Translations under genes and position numbers: made by a program
In this document: positions 7,600-24,446 of the stretch, piece by piece
Position numbering within the stretch: the stretch's first letter is position 1
Layout: every line of letters begins with the position of its first letter
Notes under the pieces: model-generated
What the model was told of the DNA's origin: nothing
Databases searched by the model: none
What the model saw: only the letters and a program-made list of their open reading frames with translations
Assembly: GCF_016863095.1 (NCBI RefSeq)
Contig: NZ_BOOF01000032.1
Span: 96,082-160,081, forward strand
Source: Microbispora siamensis
Lineage (GTDB): Bacteria > Actinomycetota > Actinomycetes > Streptosporangiales > Streptosporangiaceae
Length of the DNA stretch: 64,000 bases
Reading direction: 5' to 3'

Positions 7600-9182
7600 G
7601 CAGGAACATGCGGCCGTCCGTGAGCGGGAACAGCGGAGACCTCGTGCACGTGGCGGGACTGACACTCGGTCCGGCCGGAGGCGGCCGGCCCGTGCTCCGG
7701 GAAGTGACGCTCGCCCTGGCTCCCGGACGGGTCTTGGGCGTGGTGGGGCGGTCCGGTTCTGGAAAGAGCAGCCTTGCGCTGAGCCTGCTCGGGCGCATCC
7801 GGCCGGGTCTGGAGCGCCGATCCGGCACGGTGCGGGTGGCGGGGCTCGATCCGTTCGACTCGCGGGCGCTGCGCCGGTTGCGCGGCCGAGTGGTGTCGTA
7901 CATGGGGCAGGACCCGGCAGCCTCGCTCAATCCCGCCCTACGGATCGGCACCCAGGTGGCAGAGGCGCTCCGGGTCCGCTCCCCGGGGACAACGGACGTC
8001 ACCAGGCAGGTTCGCGAACTCCTGGCATCGGTGCGGCTGCCGACCGACCGGGCGTTCCTGCGGCGCCGTCCCCATCAGGTCTCCGGCGGGCAGGCGCAGC
8101 GGGTGGCCCTCGCCGCCGCCCTCGCGGGCATGCCGCGGCTCCTGGTGCTGGACGAGCCGACCAGCGGACTGGACGTCCTGCTGGCCCAGCAGATGCGTGA
8201 ACTCGTGGCGGCGTCGCTGCGGCGGCACACCGATGGCGCGATGGTGCTGATAAGCCACGACCCCGGCCTGGTGGCGGACCTGGCCGATCAGGTGGTCCTG
8301 CTGGACGACGGACGGATCGTCGCGTCCGGGCCGCCTACGGAGGTGTTCACAGCACGCGGCAGGCCGGCGGCGGACCACGCGCGCGCCGCGACCCGCGGGG
8401 CCGCCGCCGGGACCGGCGGCAGGCTGGAGGTGCGCGGCCTGTCCGCGCGGCACGGCCGCACCACGGTCCTCCATGACGTCTCGCTGACCGTCCCCAGCGG
8501 CACGTGCACCGCGCTGGTCGGGCCGTCCGGCTCCGGCAAGACCACGCTGGCGCGCTGCCTGGCCGGGCTGCACCCGATCGCAGGAGGCACGGTCTCCTGG
8601 AGGGAGGCGCAGACGCCGCACCCTCCGGGTCGCGGTCGGGCGGTGCAGTTGGTGGCGCAGGATTCCGTCGGTGCGCTGAACCCGCGTGAAACCGTGCGGA
8701 CGGCTCTGCTCCGGCCCCTGCGGGGACTCCGCGGCATGCCCGCACAGGACGCCGCCGCCGAGGCAGAGCGAACGCTCGGGCTCGTCGGCCTGGCTCCGGG
8801 TCTCCTCACGCGACGGCCGGGGGAACTGTCCGGAGGCGAGCGGCAGCGGGTGAACCTCGCACGCGCGCTGGCAGCCGCACCGCGCGTGCTCGTCTGCGAC
8901 GAGATCACCTCCGCGCTGGACCGGGAGATCGGGGATGAGGTCCTCGACCTCTTGACCGTGCTGCGCCGGACGCTGGGCCTGACCGTGCTGCTGGTGACGC
9001 ACGACCCGGCCGCGGCGGCGAGGTACGCCGACCAGGTCGTCGCGCTCGACGGCGGCCGGATCGTCGAAGCGGGCGTGCCCGGTTCAGTGCCGGGGTGGCC
9101 GGAGCCTGCGCCGTCGCCGAGCCGGGCCGGCAACCCGTTCCGGGACGCGACCGGGTGGCCGGCGGACGGCCCGGTGGAATGA
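7596..9182 (+). CDS. Tandem ABC ATPase (OppD-OppF fusion) of the importer
   Basis: The 528-residue protein has two complete nucleotide-binding domains. The first has GRSGSGKSS, signature VSGGQAQR and LLVLDEPTSGLD. The second has GPSGSGKTT, signature LSGGERQR and VLVCDEITSALD. Such double ATPases are common in actinobacterial Opp-type systems and power both permease subunits. It is the last gene of the 4212-9182 run, where every junction overlaps by four bases. A strong GC hairpin lies 17 bases beyond the stop. Confidence 0.94.
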   Translation: MSRNMRPSVSGNSGDLVHVAGLTLGPAGGGRPVLREVTLALAPGRVLGVVGRSGSGKSSLALSLLGRIRPGLERRSGTVRVAGLDPFDSRALRRLRGRVVSYMGQDPAASLNPALRIGTQVAEALRVRSPGTTDVTRQVRELLASVRLPTDRAFLRRRPHQVSGGQAQRVALAAALAGMPRLLVLDEPTSGLDVLLAQQMRELVAASLRRHTDGAMVLISHDPGLVADLADQVVLLDDGRIVASGPPTEVFTARGRPAADHARAATRGAAAGTGGRLEVRGLSARHGRTTVLHDVSLTVPSGTCTALVGPSGSGKTTLARCLAGLHPIAGGTVSWREAQTPHPPGRGRAVQLVAQDSVGALNPRETVRTALLRPLRGLRGMPAQDAAAEAERTLGLVGLAPGLLTRRPGELSGGERQRVNLARALAAAPRVLVCDEITSALDREIGDEVLDLLTVLRRTLGLTVLLVTHDPAAAARYADQVVALDGGRIVEAGVPGSVPGWPEPAPSPSRAGNPFRDATGWPADGPVE

Positions 9183-9198
9183 CGTGTCGCCTGAATAG

Positions 9199-9242
9199 AA
9201 GGGGCGGGGAGGTGCGCAGTGATCGCCTCCTCCCGGCCCCTT
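9199..9242. terminator. Bidirectional GC-rich hairpin between convergent genes
   Basis: AAGGGGC-GGGAGG on the left pairs with CCTCCC-GGCCCCTT on the right, giving about 15 paired bases around a loop near 9217-9224. It ends in CCTT on one strand and lies in the 67-base gap between the convergent importer ATPase and salicyl-AMP ligase. Its position suits a two-way terminator. Confidence 0.7.
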
Positions 9243-9249
9243 GCGTACC

Positions 9250-10899
9250 TCACACCGGACGGAGCATCTCGGCCAGGGCCGTCTTGTCGATCTTGCCGAC
9301 GGGAGTCAGCGGCATGGCCGCGACCTCCACCACCTGGTCGGGACTCTTATAGCTCGCCAGCCCCCGCTCCTTGAGGAAGGCGGCGAGCTCACGCGGGCCG
9401 GGAAGATCCCCCGCGCATACCAGGAACGCCACGGACCGCTCACCCCACCGCTCGTCCGGAGCGCCCACCAGGGCCGCGGCCGTGACCGCCGGATGCGCGA
9501 GCAGATGCTCTTCCACTTCGGCCGCCGCGATTTTCTCACCGCCGCGGTTGATCTGGTCCTTGACCCGGCCGACGACGACGAGATGCCCCGAGGGGAGCCG
9601 TCGTACGACGTCTCCGGTGCGGTAGAAGCCGTCCGCGGTGAAGGAGACACGGTTGTGCTCCTCCGCACGGTAGTAACCGCGCAGGGTGTACGGGCCACGG
9701 GTGAGCAACTCGCCGGCGACGCCGTCCGGCACCGGCATGCCCTCGGAGTCGACGACGAGGATCTCGTCGTCCGGGGAGATCGGGCGGCCCTAGGTGGTGC
9801 AGATGAGGGCCTCGGAGTCGTCCAGCCGGGTGAGATTGATGAGGCCCTCGGCCATGCCGAAGACCTGCTGGACCGTCACGCCGAGCGCGGGACCGAGCGC
9901 ACGTGCGACGTCGTCGGGGAGCCGCGCTCCACCGACCTGGAGCACCTTGAGGCTGCTCAGGTCCGCGTCGCCGGACGCGGCCTCGTTCATCCAGTGCGGG
10001 ACCAGGGGCGGCGTGAGCGAGGTGATGGTCACGCCCTCACGCTCGATGAGGGCGAAGGCGGTCTGCGGGCTCGGGTCGGGCGACACCACGACGGTGCCCC
10101 CGGCCGTGAGCGTGCCGAGCACACCCGGGCAGGCCAGGGTGAAGTTGAAGGCGATCGGAAGAACGGCGAGATAGACCGAGTCGTCGCCGAGACCGCAGAT
10201 CTCGGCCGCGGCACGGGCGTTGTAAGCGTAGTCGTCGTGCGTGCGCGGGATGAGCTTGGGCAGGCCTGTGGTGCCCCCGGAGTGCAGGAGCAGGGCCAGG
10301 TCACCCGAGGCGGGCCCGCTTTCCTGCCGATCGGGCAAGATGCCGTGGGCGAGACCGCCCCGGGTTTCATCCAGGAGCTCGTCGAAGCCGGTGAACTGCC
10401 GGTGATGCCCGGGATCGCCGACCACGATCACGTGCCGTAGCGGACCGCCCTCAGACTGCCCGGCGAGCAGCTCCAGGAGCATCTCGCGGTGATCGAAGCG
10501 GGCGTGCCTGTCGGGGATTACGCAGGCCGAGGCGCCGGAGACGTGCAGCAGATGGCCGATCTCGGTGCGGCGATGCCCGGGCATGGCGTGCACCGGCACC
10601 GCACCGAGCCGCTGGAGGGCGAACCAGAGCAGGACGAACTCCGCGCGGTTGGGAAGCTGGACGACCACCCGATCGCCCTGGCGCAGCCCGAGCTGGCGCA
10701 GTCCCCGCGTCAGCCGGTCCACGTCGGCATCCAGGCCGGCGTAGGTCCAGCGGCGGTCACCGTCCACGAGAGCGGTCGTCGTCGGGCGCTCCGCGGCCCA
10801 CGTGCGCAGCAGGTCGCCGAATGTCCGGCCGCTCCAGTGGCCCCCGGCGCGATAACGCTCCGCGAACGCGTCGGGCCAGGCCGGATGGGTCGTCGTCAT
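9250..10899 (-). pseudogene. Salicyl-AMP ligase (2,3-DHB/salicylate adenylation) interrupted by an in-frame amber codon
   Basis: Read through, this is a 550-codon EntE/DhbE/YbtE-type aryl acid adenylating enzyme that would load salicylate on the N-terminal carrier of the NRPS at 11072. Codon 370 (9790-9792) is TAG, in the context [20 protein letters not shown]. The family normally has Gln here, so one C-to-T change (CAG to TAG) explains it. Frame and similarity continue afterwards: [40 protein letters not shown] and the catalytic-lysine region TPVGKIDK. The truncated form lacks the A7-A10 motifs and should be inactive. AAGGGATCACC precedes ATG 10899. Sequencing error, true nonsense mutation or suppression cannot be told apart. 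Confidence 0.88.
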
Positions 10900-10965
10900 G
10901 GTGATCCCTTCTCGAGTTCCGATCCGCGGTAGCGCGTGCTCGGGTTCTGTGTCTAAGATCAGGCG

Positions 10966-10988
10966 TGAAAATGATAACCATTTTCATA
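10966..10988. promoter_or_regulatory. Zur-box-like palindrome, divergent salicyl-AMP ligase / NRPS promoter
   Basis: TGAAAATG (10966-10973) and CATTTTCA (10979-10986) form a perfect inverted repeat with five bases between. In the register of the other two sites, AATGATAAC-C-ATTTTCATA spans 10970-10988. It lies 67 bases upstream of the minus-strand ligase start and 84 bases upstream of the NRPS start. Both would be repressed by Zur when zinc is plentiful. Binding is inferred from motif and context. Confidence 0.85.
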
Positions 10989-11071
10989 CCATGACGCTGG
11001 ATGCCCGTCTCGGACGGCCAAACGGCGAGAACCGCGCGAAACCCAGAGCACGACCCGAGGGGTATTCATCC

Positions 11072-14000
11072 GTGAGTGACGAGCAGTCCGTCATCGAGCA
11101 CGCGTCGGACCATCCCGATTCGCCACCACCCACCGGAACGCCGGCGTTGGACGACCTGCGCGCCACGGTGGCCCAGGCACTGAAACTGCCCGCTGACGAG
11201 ATCGGCGAGGAGCGCGACCTCTTCGAGATCGGTCTCGACTCCCTCACTCTGATGGGGCTCGTCGGCGCCTGGCGCCGCCGGGGCAGCGCCGTCACCTTCC
11301 AGGACCTGGTCGAAGAACCGACGCTCAGCGCCTGGTCGGCCGTGCTGAGGCGGGAAGCGCAGCGGCGGGAGTCACCCGTCCCGCCGCCCACTGTCGGGCA
11401 GGCCCGCGAGGACGACGAGAACGCGCCGTTCCCTCTGGCGACCATGCAGCACGCGTACTGGATCGGCCGGCAGGACGGTCAGCCCCTCGGCGGGGTCGCC
11501 GCTCACTTCTACGTCGAACTCGACGGCACGGGGGTCGACCCCGAACGGCTCGGCGTCGCCCTGCGGGCCCTGACCGAACGCCACGGCATGCTGCGGGCCC
11601 GGTTCGAGGACGACGGCCGTCAGCGCGTCGGCGACGCCACGGGCGGCCTCGTCGTGCACGACCTGCGGGATCAGGCACCGGACGACGTGGCGCGGACGCT
11701 GGAACGGCTACGCGAGCAGCACACCCACCGGCGGCTCGACATCGCCGCCGGGCAGGTGTTCCAGGTCTCCCTGTGCCTGCTGCCCGGCGGGAGCACCCGG
11801 CTTCAACTGGACCTGGACATGATGGCCGGAGACGCCATGAGCCTGCGCGTCCTGCTCGCGGACCTGCGGCGGTTCTACGAGCGTCCTGGCGAGTCGCTGC
11901 CCGCCCTGACCCTCGACTACCGGCGATATCTCGCCGAACGCTCCAGGAACCGGAGCGCAGAACGCGAGCGCGCCGCGCGATGGTGGCGGGACCGGCTTCC
12001 CGAGCTGCCACGGGCGCCCCGGATGCCGACGACCGTCGACCCGCTGCGGCCGGTGTCGGCCGCCGACTCCGCGCTCACCCACTCGCGGCGGCTGCACCAC
12101 TGGCTCGACCCCGACGCCAAGGCCGGGCTCTACGCCCGCGCGCGGGCGCGTGGCATCACCCCGGCCGCGGTGCTGGCCACCGCGTTCGCCGAGGTCATCG
12201 CCGCCTGGAGCGACAGCCAACGCTTCCTGCTCAACCTCCCGCTGTTCGACCGGGAGATGTTCACACCCGACGTGGCCGGACTCGTCGGCGACTTCAGCAG
12301 CTCCATCCTGCTCGACGCCGACATGCGCGCCGCGCTGCCCTTCGTCGAGCAGGCCCGGCGGCTCCAGGACGGCCTGCGAGAGGCGATCTCTCACGGTGCG
12401 TACGGCGGCGTCGAGGTGCTGCGCGACCTGGCCCGTGCCGAGGGCGGCCCGGTGCTCGCACCCGTCGTCTACACCAGCGCCATCGGTCTGGGCGAGATCT
12501 TCGCACCCGATGTGCAGGCGAGCTTCGGCCGCCCTGCCTGGATCATCTCCCAGGGACCACAGGTCTTCCTCGACGCCCAGGTGACCGAGCTCGACGGCGG
12601 CCTCCTGCTCAACTGGGACGTCCGCGACGGCGTCCTCGCCCCCGGCGTGCCGGACGCCGCCTTCGACGCCTACCGCCGGCTGGTCACCGGCCTCGTCACC
12701 ACCGACGAGGCCTGGCTGCGGCCGGTCGAACCGATGCCGGCCGCCGACCTGCCGACGGTCCGCGCGGTCGCCGCGCTGCCCCCGGCTCCGCCGCCCGGCC
12801 ACGCCGTGCACATCCCGTTCTTCCGGCTGGCCGACGAGCATGCCGCGGTGACCGCCGTCGTACGGGAGGACGGATCCACGGTGACCTACGGCGAACTGTC
12901 CTCCTCGGCGCGCAAGCTTGCCGCCCTGCTGCGCCGCCACGGTGTGCGGGAGGGCGACATTGTGACGGTCACCCTTCCCAAGGGGGCCGACCAGGTCACC
13001 GCCGTCCTCGGCGTGCTCGCCGCGGGCGCCGCCTACGCGCCCGTCGGCGTCGAGCAGCCGGCCGTCCGCCGCGCCCGCATCCACGAGGTGGCCGGCGCGT
13101 CCGTCGTCATTACCGACGACGCTCACGCGCACCTGTCGGCGGATGTGCCCGGGATCACCGTCGTCCGGCTGGCCGACGCGGAGGCCGAGGTGCCCGGGGG
13201 CGTGGCGCATCCCGGACCGGACAGTCCCGCCTACCTACTGTTCACCTCGGGGTCGACCGGCACGCCCAAGGGGGTGCTGGTCCCGCACCGCGCCATCGTC
13301 AACACCATCGAGGCGATGGGCGCCCAGTTCGGCGTCGGTCCCGGCGACAGCACGCTCGCGATCTCGGCCCTCGACTTCGACCTGGCGACCTACGACATCT
13401 TCGCCCCGCTGTCGGCCGGTGGGCGGGTGGTCGCCGTCGGCCAGGAGCACCGGCGCGACGCCCATCACTGGGCGCACCTGGTTCGCGAGCACGGCGTCAC
13501 CATCGTCCAGTGCGTGCCCGCACTCCTGGACCTGCTGATGACGGCCGCCGCCGGCTCCGGGCTCGGCGACACGCTGCGCCTGGTCCTGCTCGGCGGCGAC
13601 TGGGTCGGGCTCGACCAGCCGGCCCGGCTGCGGGCGCTCGTCCCCGGTTGCCGGTTCGTGGCGCTCGGGGGTGTGACCGAGGCGGCCGTGCACTCCACGG
13701 TCTTCGAAGTCACGCAGGTCGATCCCTCGTGGCGGTCCATCCCGTACGGCGTGCCGCTGCGCAACATGCGGGCCCGCGTCGTGGACGGACGCGGCCGGGA
13801 CTGTCCCGACCACGTGCCGGGGGAGCTGTGGTTCGGCGGTCCCGGCGTCGCCACGGGCTACCGGGGCGATCCGGAGCGCACCGCGGACCGGTTCGTCGAG
13901 CACGACGGCGAACGCTGGTACCGCACCGGCGACCTGGCCCGTTACCGGCCCGACGGCGTGTTGGAGTTCCTCGGCCGCGCGGACCACCAGGTGAAGATCG

Positions 14001-17000
14001 GCGGGCACCGCATCGAGCTCGGCGAGGTCGAGGCGGCGATCGAGGAACATTCCGGCGTGCTGCATGCCGTGGCCGCCGCGGTGGAAACGCCTACCCGCCG
14101 TCTCGCCATCGCGGTGTCGCCGGTGGGCGACGAGTTGGACCCCGAGGCGGTGCGAGACCGGGCGGCGGAACGGCTGCCCGCCCACATGCTGCCCGATCGC
14201 ATCCTGGTGCTGGACACGATGCCGCTCACCGGCAACGGCAAGCTCGATCGCGCAGCCGTACAGCGGGCCCTGGACGCCGCCGCCCGGGAACACCCCGCAC
14301 GTTCGGAGGAGCCGGCCGGACCGGTGGAGACCGCGGTCGCCGAGGTGTGGCGCGAGCTCCTGGACGTCCCGCACGTGGGGCGCGGCGACAGCTTCTTCGC
14401 CCTCGGCGGCGACTCGCTGGTCGCCACCCGCATGATCGGCCGCCTGCGCGTCGCCGGTTACGCGGGCGCCCGCGTGGCCACGCTGTTCGCCAACCCGGTT
14501 CTGCGTGAGTTCTGCGCGTACCTGCGGGACGGGCACGAGCCCGACGACGCCACGCGGACGGTCATCACGCCCGATCGCCGTCACGCCCACGATCCGTTCC
14601 CGCTCACAGACGTACAGGCCGCCTATCACACGGGACGTGACCCCGGGTTCGCCCTCGGCGGTGTGGGGACCTGGCACTACAGCGAGTTCGACGGCGCGGA
14701 CGTCGACCTGGAACGGCTCGGCCGGGCCTGGCGAACCCTCGTCGCACGCCACGACATGCTGCGCGCCGTCATCGAGGACGGCATGCAGACCGTACTGGAG
14801 ACCGTGCCTCCGTTCGTGATCGAGTGCGAGGAAGCGGACGCGTCCCGAGCCGGCCGCGCCCTCGCCGCGCTGCGCGAACGCATGTCCCACCAGGTACGCG
14901 ACCCGGCGAGATGGCCGCTGTTCGACATCGCCGCCGTCCGATACCCGGGCCCCGAGGGAGAGGTCCGCACGCGCGTCGCCGTCGGCCTCGACTACCTCGT
15001 GCTGGACGCGCTGTCCATCACGAACCTGTACGCCGAGCTCAACGCGCTCTACGCCGATCCCGAGGCCGAGCTGCCCCCCATCGGCCTGTCGTTCCGCGAC
15101 TACCTCACCCAGCTCCCGGTCGATCCCGCGTCCGTGGAGCGGGCCCGATCTCACTGGGAGAAACGACTGGAGGAGCTGCCGCCCGCCCCCGCGCTGCCGT
15201 TCAGCCGGGATCCGGGGCACGGCGGCCCCGGGACAGCGATGGGACCGCCCCGGTTCACCCGAAGGCAGCTGCGCCTCGACGCGGCGCGCTGGCGGCGCAT
15301 CAAGGATCGGGCGGTGCTACATGGCTTGACCCCGTCCACCGTCCTGCTCGCGGCGTACGGGGAAGTCCTCGCGACCTGGAGCGGCTCCGAGGCGGTCACC
15401 GTCACCCTCACGCTGTTCAACCGCCGCGACGTGCACCCGCACGTCCATCGCGTGCTCGGCGACTTCACGTCCCTGTCGCTGGCCGCCTACCACCGGGACG
15501 AGGTCGGCTGGCTGGCGGCGGCCTCCGCCCTTCAGCGGCGGCAGGCCGAGGACCTGGACCACCAGGACGTGCCGATCGCGTGGCTGCTGCGGGAGTTCGC
15601 CCGCCGCGCCGGCACCGTGGACGCCGCCGCGCCGGTGGTGTTCACCAGCGCGCTTGGCGTCGGCGACGCGGGACTCGCCGACCCCGCCAAGGGCTTCCCG
15701 ATGAAGGTGTGGGGAATTTCCCAGTCGCCCCAGGTCTGCCTGGACAACCAGGTCACAGAGGAGTCCGGCGAGCTGGTCGTGACGTGGGACGCCGTCGAGG
15801 AACTGTTCAGTGAGGGCGTGCTGGACGCCATGTTCGCCGCCCACACGCGGCTGCTCCACCATCTGGCCGACGGCGACTGGGAGGCGGCCCTTCCCGACCT
15901 GCTCCCGGCGTCCCAGCGGGAACGGCGCGCCGCGGTGGCTCTGGAAGGGCAGGGCCAGCCCATCCCGCCGCGGTTGCTCCACGAGGCCTTCTTCACGCAC
16001 GCGACCTCGAAGCCGACGCGGGTCGCCCTGGTCACCGCCGACGGCGCCACAACGTCGTATGGCGCGCTCGCGGACGGCGCGCTGCGCATCGCCGCCGCCC
16101 TCCGCTCGTACGGCATACGCGACGGCGACCTCGTCGCCGTCGCCCTCCCCAAGGGGCCCGACCAGGTCATGGCGGTGCTGGGCGTCCTCGCGGCCGGAGC
16201 GGCCTACGTGCCGATCGGCCTCGATCAGCCCGCGGAGCGGCGCGACAGGATGCGGGCCGCCGCGGGGATTCGCCTCACCATCGGGCCGGCCTCGCCCGGG
16301 GAAGCCACGTCGCAGACCGCCGGGCACCGAGTGCTCTCCCTCGGGGAGGCGCTGGAGCATTTTCCCCTGGATGGGCCCGCGCGACCGCCGGTCCACACGA
16401 TCGCCTACGTGATCTTCACGTCGGGCTCGACCGGCGAACCCAAGGGAGTGCGGATCACGCACGCCGCCGCCTGGAACACCGTCTTCGACGTCAACGCGCG
16501 CCACGCCGTCGGCCCCGCCGACCGAGCGTTCGCGCTGTCCGCGCTCGACTTCGACCTGTCGGTCTATGACATGTTCGGCCTGCTGTCGGCGGGCGGCTCC
16601 CTGCTGATCCCCGGTGACGACCTGCGGCGCGAACCCGCCAAGTGGCCCGACCTCGTGCGCCGGCATGGCGTAACGGTATGGAACACGGTGCCGGCGCTCC
16701 TCGACCTCCTTCTGGAGGCCGAGGAGCACGCCCCAACCGAGGCACTGCGCGGCCTGCGGGTCGCGCTGATCTCCGGCGACTGGATCGGTCTCGACCTGCC
16801 GGGGAGGCTGCGCGAGCGCGCACTCCGGTGCCGGTTCGTCGCGATGGGAGGCGCGACCGAGGCGTCCATCTGGTCCAACACCTTCACTGTGGAGGAGGTG
16901 GACCCGAGCTGGGCGTCCATCCCGTACGGGCGCCCGCTGACAGGGCAGCGTTACCGGGTCGTCGACGGCGGCGGCCGCGACTGCCCCGACTGGACGGCAG

Positions 17001-17778
17001 GGGAACTCTGGATCGGCGGCGCCGGACTCGCCGACGGATATCAGGGCGACCCACGGCGAACGGCGGAGAAGTTCGTCGTGCGGGACGAGGAGCGCTGGTA
17101 CCGCACGGGAGACCTCGGCCGTTTCCGGCCGGACGGGCTCATCGAGTTCCTCGGCCGGATGGACACCCAGCTGAAGATCGCCGGGCATCGGATCGAGGCC
17201 GGCGAGGTCGAGGCGGTCGCCGAAGCCCACCCGGACGTCTCACGTGCCGCGGTGGTGGCCGTGGGGGAACGCACCGCCCGGCGGATGGTCGCCTTCGCCG
17301 TCGTCCGCGACGATGCGGACGGTGCTCCGGACCGGGACGGCTCAGCTGCCCTTGCCGACGGGCTGTACGCCTGGTTCGGCGAGCACCTGCCCGCCTACGC
17401 CGTCCCCTCCCAGGTGCTGACGCTGCCCGCCCTGCCACTGACGGCCAACGGCAAGGTCGACCGCAACGCCCTGACTGCCCTGGCCGTGCAGGAGGCGCGG
17501 TCCACTGGCGCCGAACCTCCCCAAGGAGAGGTCGAAACCGCTCTGGCCGAGCTGTGGGAGGCCCGGCTGCCCGGCGCGGCACGAGACCGGAACGCCAACT
17601 TCTTCACCATCGGCGGGGACAGCCTGTCCGCGATCCGCCTTCTCGCCGCCGTGGAACGACGGTTCGGGGCCGGCGTCCCGATCCGCAGGTTCCTCGCGGC
17701 ACCGACCATCGCCGCCCTGGGCGCCGAGATCACCAAGACCCTGGCCGCCGGCGCGGCCGAGACCGAAAGCGGGGAGCT

Positions 17779-17782
<4 letters not shown>
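11072..17782 (+). CDS. NRPS: ArCP-Cy-A-PCP-Cy-A-PCP
   Basis: A 2236-residue synthetase of the HMWP2/PchE type. Domains: aryl carrier (Ser57 in LFEIGLDSLTLMG); cyclization Cy1 with DMMAGDAMS (about 250); A1 (FTSGSTGTPKG about 724); PCP1 (FFALGGDSLVATRM about 1109); Cy2 with DYLVLDALS (about 1307); A2 (FTSGSTGEPKG about 1782); PCP2 (FFTIGGDSLSAIRLL about 2177). Both Cy motifs fit Dx4DxxS, so each residue should be cyclized to an azoline. By my manual alignment the A2 code is DLYNLSMIWK (cysteine), while A1 gives DLYQLGLVHK and is not clearly cysteine. GTG 11072 follows GAGGGG at a long spacing; ATG 10991 in frame is an alternative. The stop overlaps the next NRPS start. Confidence 0.93.
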
Positions 17783-23282
<5,500 letters not shown>

Positions 23283-23286
<4 letters not shown>

Positions 23287-24446
23287 CGGGGCAGCGTGTC
23301 GTAGGGGTGCTGGGCGCCTCCGGAGCGGTGGGCCGGGCCGCCGTGCGCGAACTCCGGGACCTCGGCCACACCGCGCTGCGTCTCGGCGGCCGCCGCGTGG
23401 ACGCGCTGCGGGAGGTGAACGACCACGACGGCCCCGTCGGCGACATCGTGCGGACGGATCTGGAAGACCCCCGGAGCCTGGCCGCCTTCGCCGAAGGATG
23501 CGACGTCCTGCTCAACTGCGCGGGCCCGACCTACCGGCTGAGGGCCACCGTGGCCTCCGCAGCGCTGGCCGCCGGAGCGCACTGCGTCGACGTCGCCGGC
23601 GACGACCCCGCTGCGGAGGACCTCCTCGCCGCGGGCGACCCCGCCGAGGACGGCAGGACCGTGGTCCTGTCCGCGGGTGCGCTGCCCGGACTGTCTGCCA
23701 TCCTGCCCCGATGGCTTGCCCGGCAGGGATTCGACAGCGTGTCCGGGCTGGTCGCCTACTGCGGCGGGCTGGAGCCCTGCTCCCCGACCGTGGCAGTGGA
23801 CCTGATGCTTTCGCTCACCGCCGGAGGCGCGGACGGCGCCGCCTACGGTGAGGCTCTGGCGGCCATCCGCGGGGGCCGGCGGGTCTCGCGGGCCCTGCGG
23901 GCCGTCGAGGACACGGTGCTCGACGGTTTTCCCGGTCGCGTGGCCGTACAGCCGTATCTCAGCGGCGAGACCGAGCGCCTCGCCACGCGTCTCGGGCTGG
24001 CCCGGGTGGACTGGTTCAACGTCCACCCGGGTCCCCAGGTCCACGCCGTGCTCAACCTTCTGCCTGCCCGCCTGGCCGCGGGCGCGGGGCTCGACGAGCT
24101 GGCCGACCGGCTCATCCTCGCGGCCGATCTCGACCTCGCCGGACGCACGCCCTTCTACGCGCTCGACTTCCGCATGACCGGGACGGAGGCGGGTGGACCG
24201 GCGCAGCGCCGCCTGACCGTGCGCACCGGGAGCAGTTACCGGCTCACGGCGGCCGTCGGGGCGCTGGCGGTGGACGCGGTGACGCGCGGAATCGTGCCAC
24301 CCGGTGTGCACTTCGCCTGCGACGTGCTCGACCCCGAGGCCGTCGTCGCCCGACTCCGCGCCGACGTCGGCGAGAGGTTCGAGCTGTTCTCCGGTGCTTT
24401 CCAGGGGGAACTGGCCGGTGCCCTGGCTGAGGAAGGTGTGCTGTGA
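23283..24446 (+). CDS. Saccharopine dehydrogenase-like NAD(P)-binding protein
   Basis: The 387-residue protein has an N-terminal Rossmann motif VGVLGASGAVGRAAVRELRD and the trans-acting pattern LLNCAGPTYRLRATVASAALAAGAHCVDV of saccharopine dehydrogenase-like oxidoreductases. ATG 23283 overlaps the NRPS stop, and its own stop overlaps the reductase-methyltransferase gene. From memory, a homologue lies in the coelibactin cluster. A role in reducing or tailoring a ring or the released acid is inferred from context. No substrate can be assigned. Confidence 0.8.

Noticed and set aside
9250..9738. Separate short gene encoding the ligase C-terminal domain
   Set aside because: It is in the same frame as the upstream part and begins in mid-domain without a ribosome-binding site, so it is the second half of the amber-split ligase.
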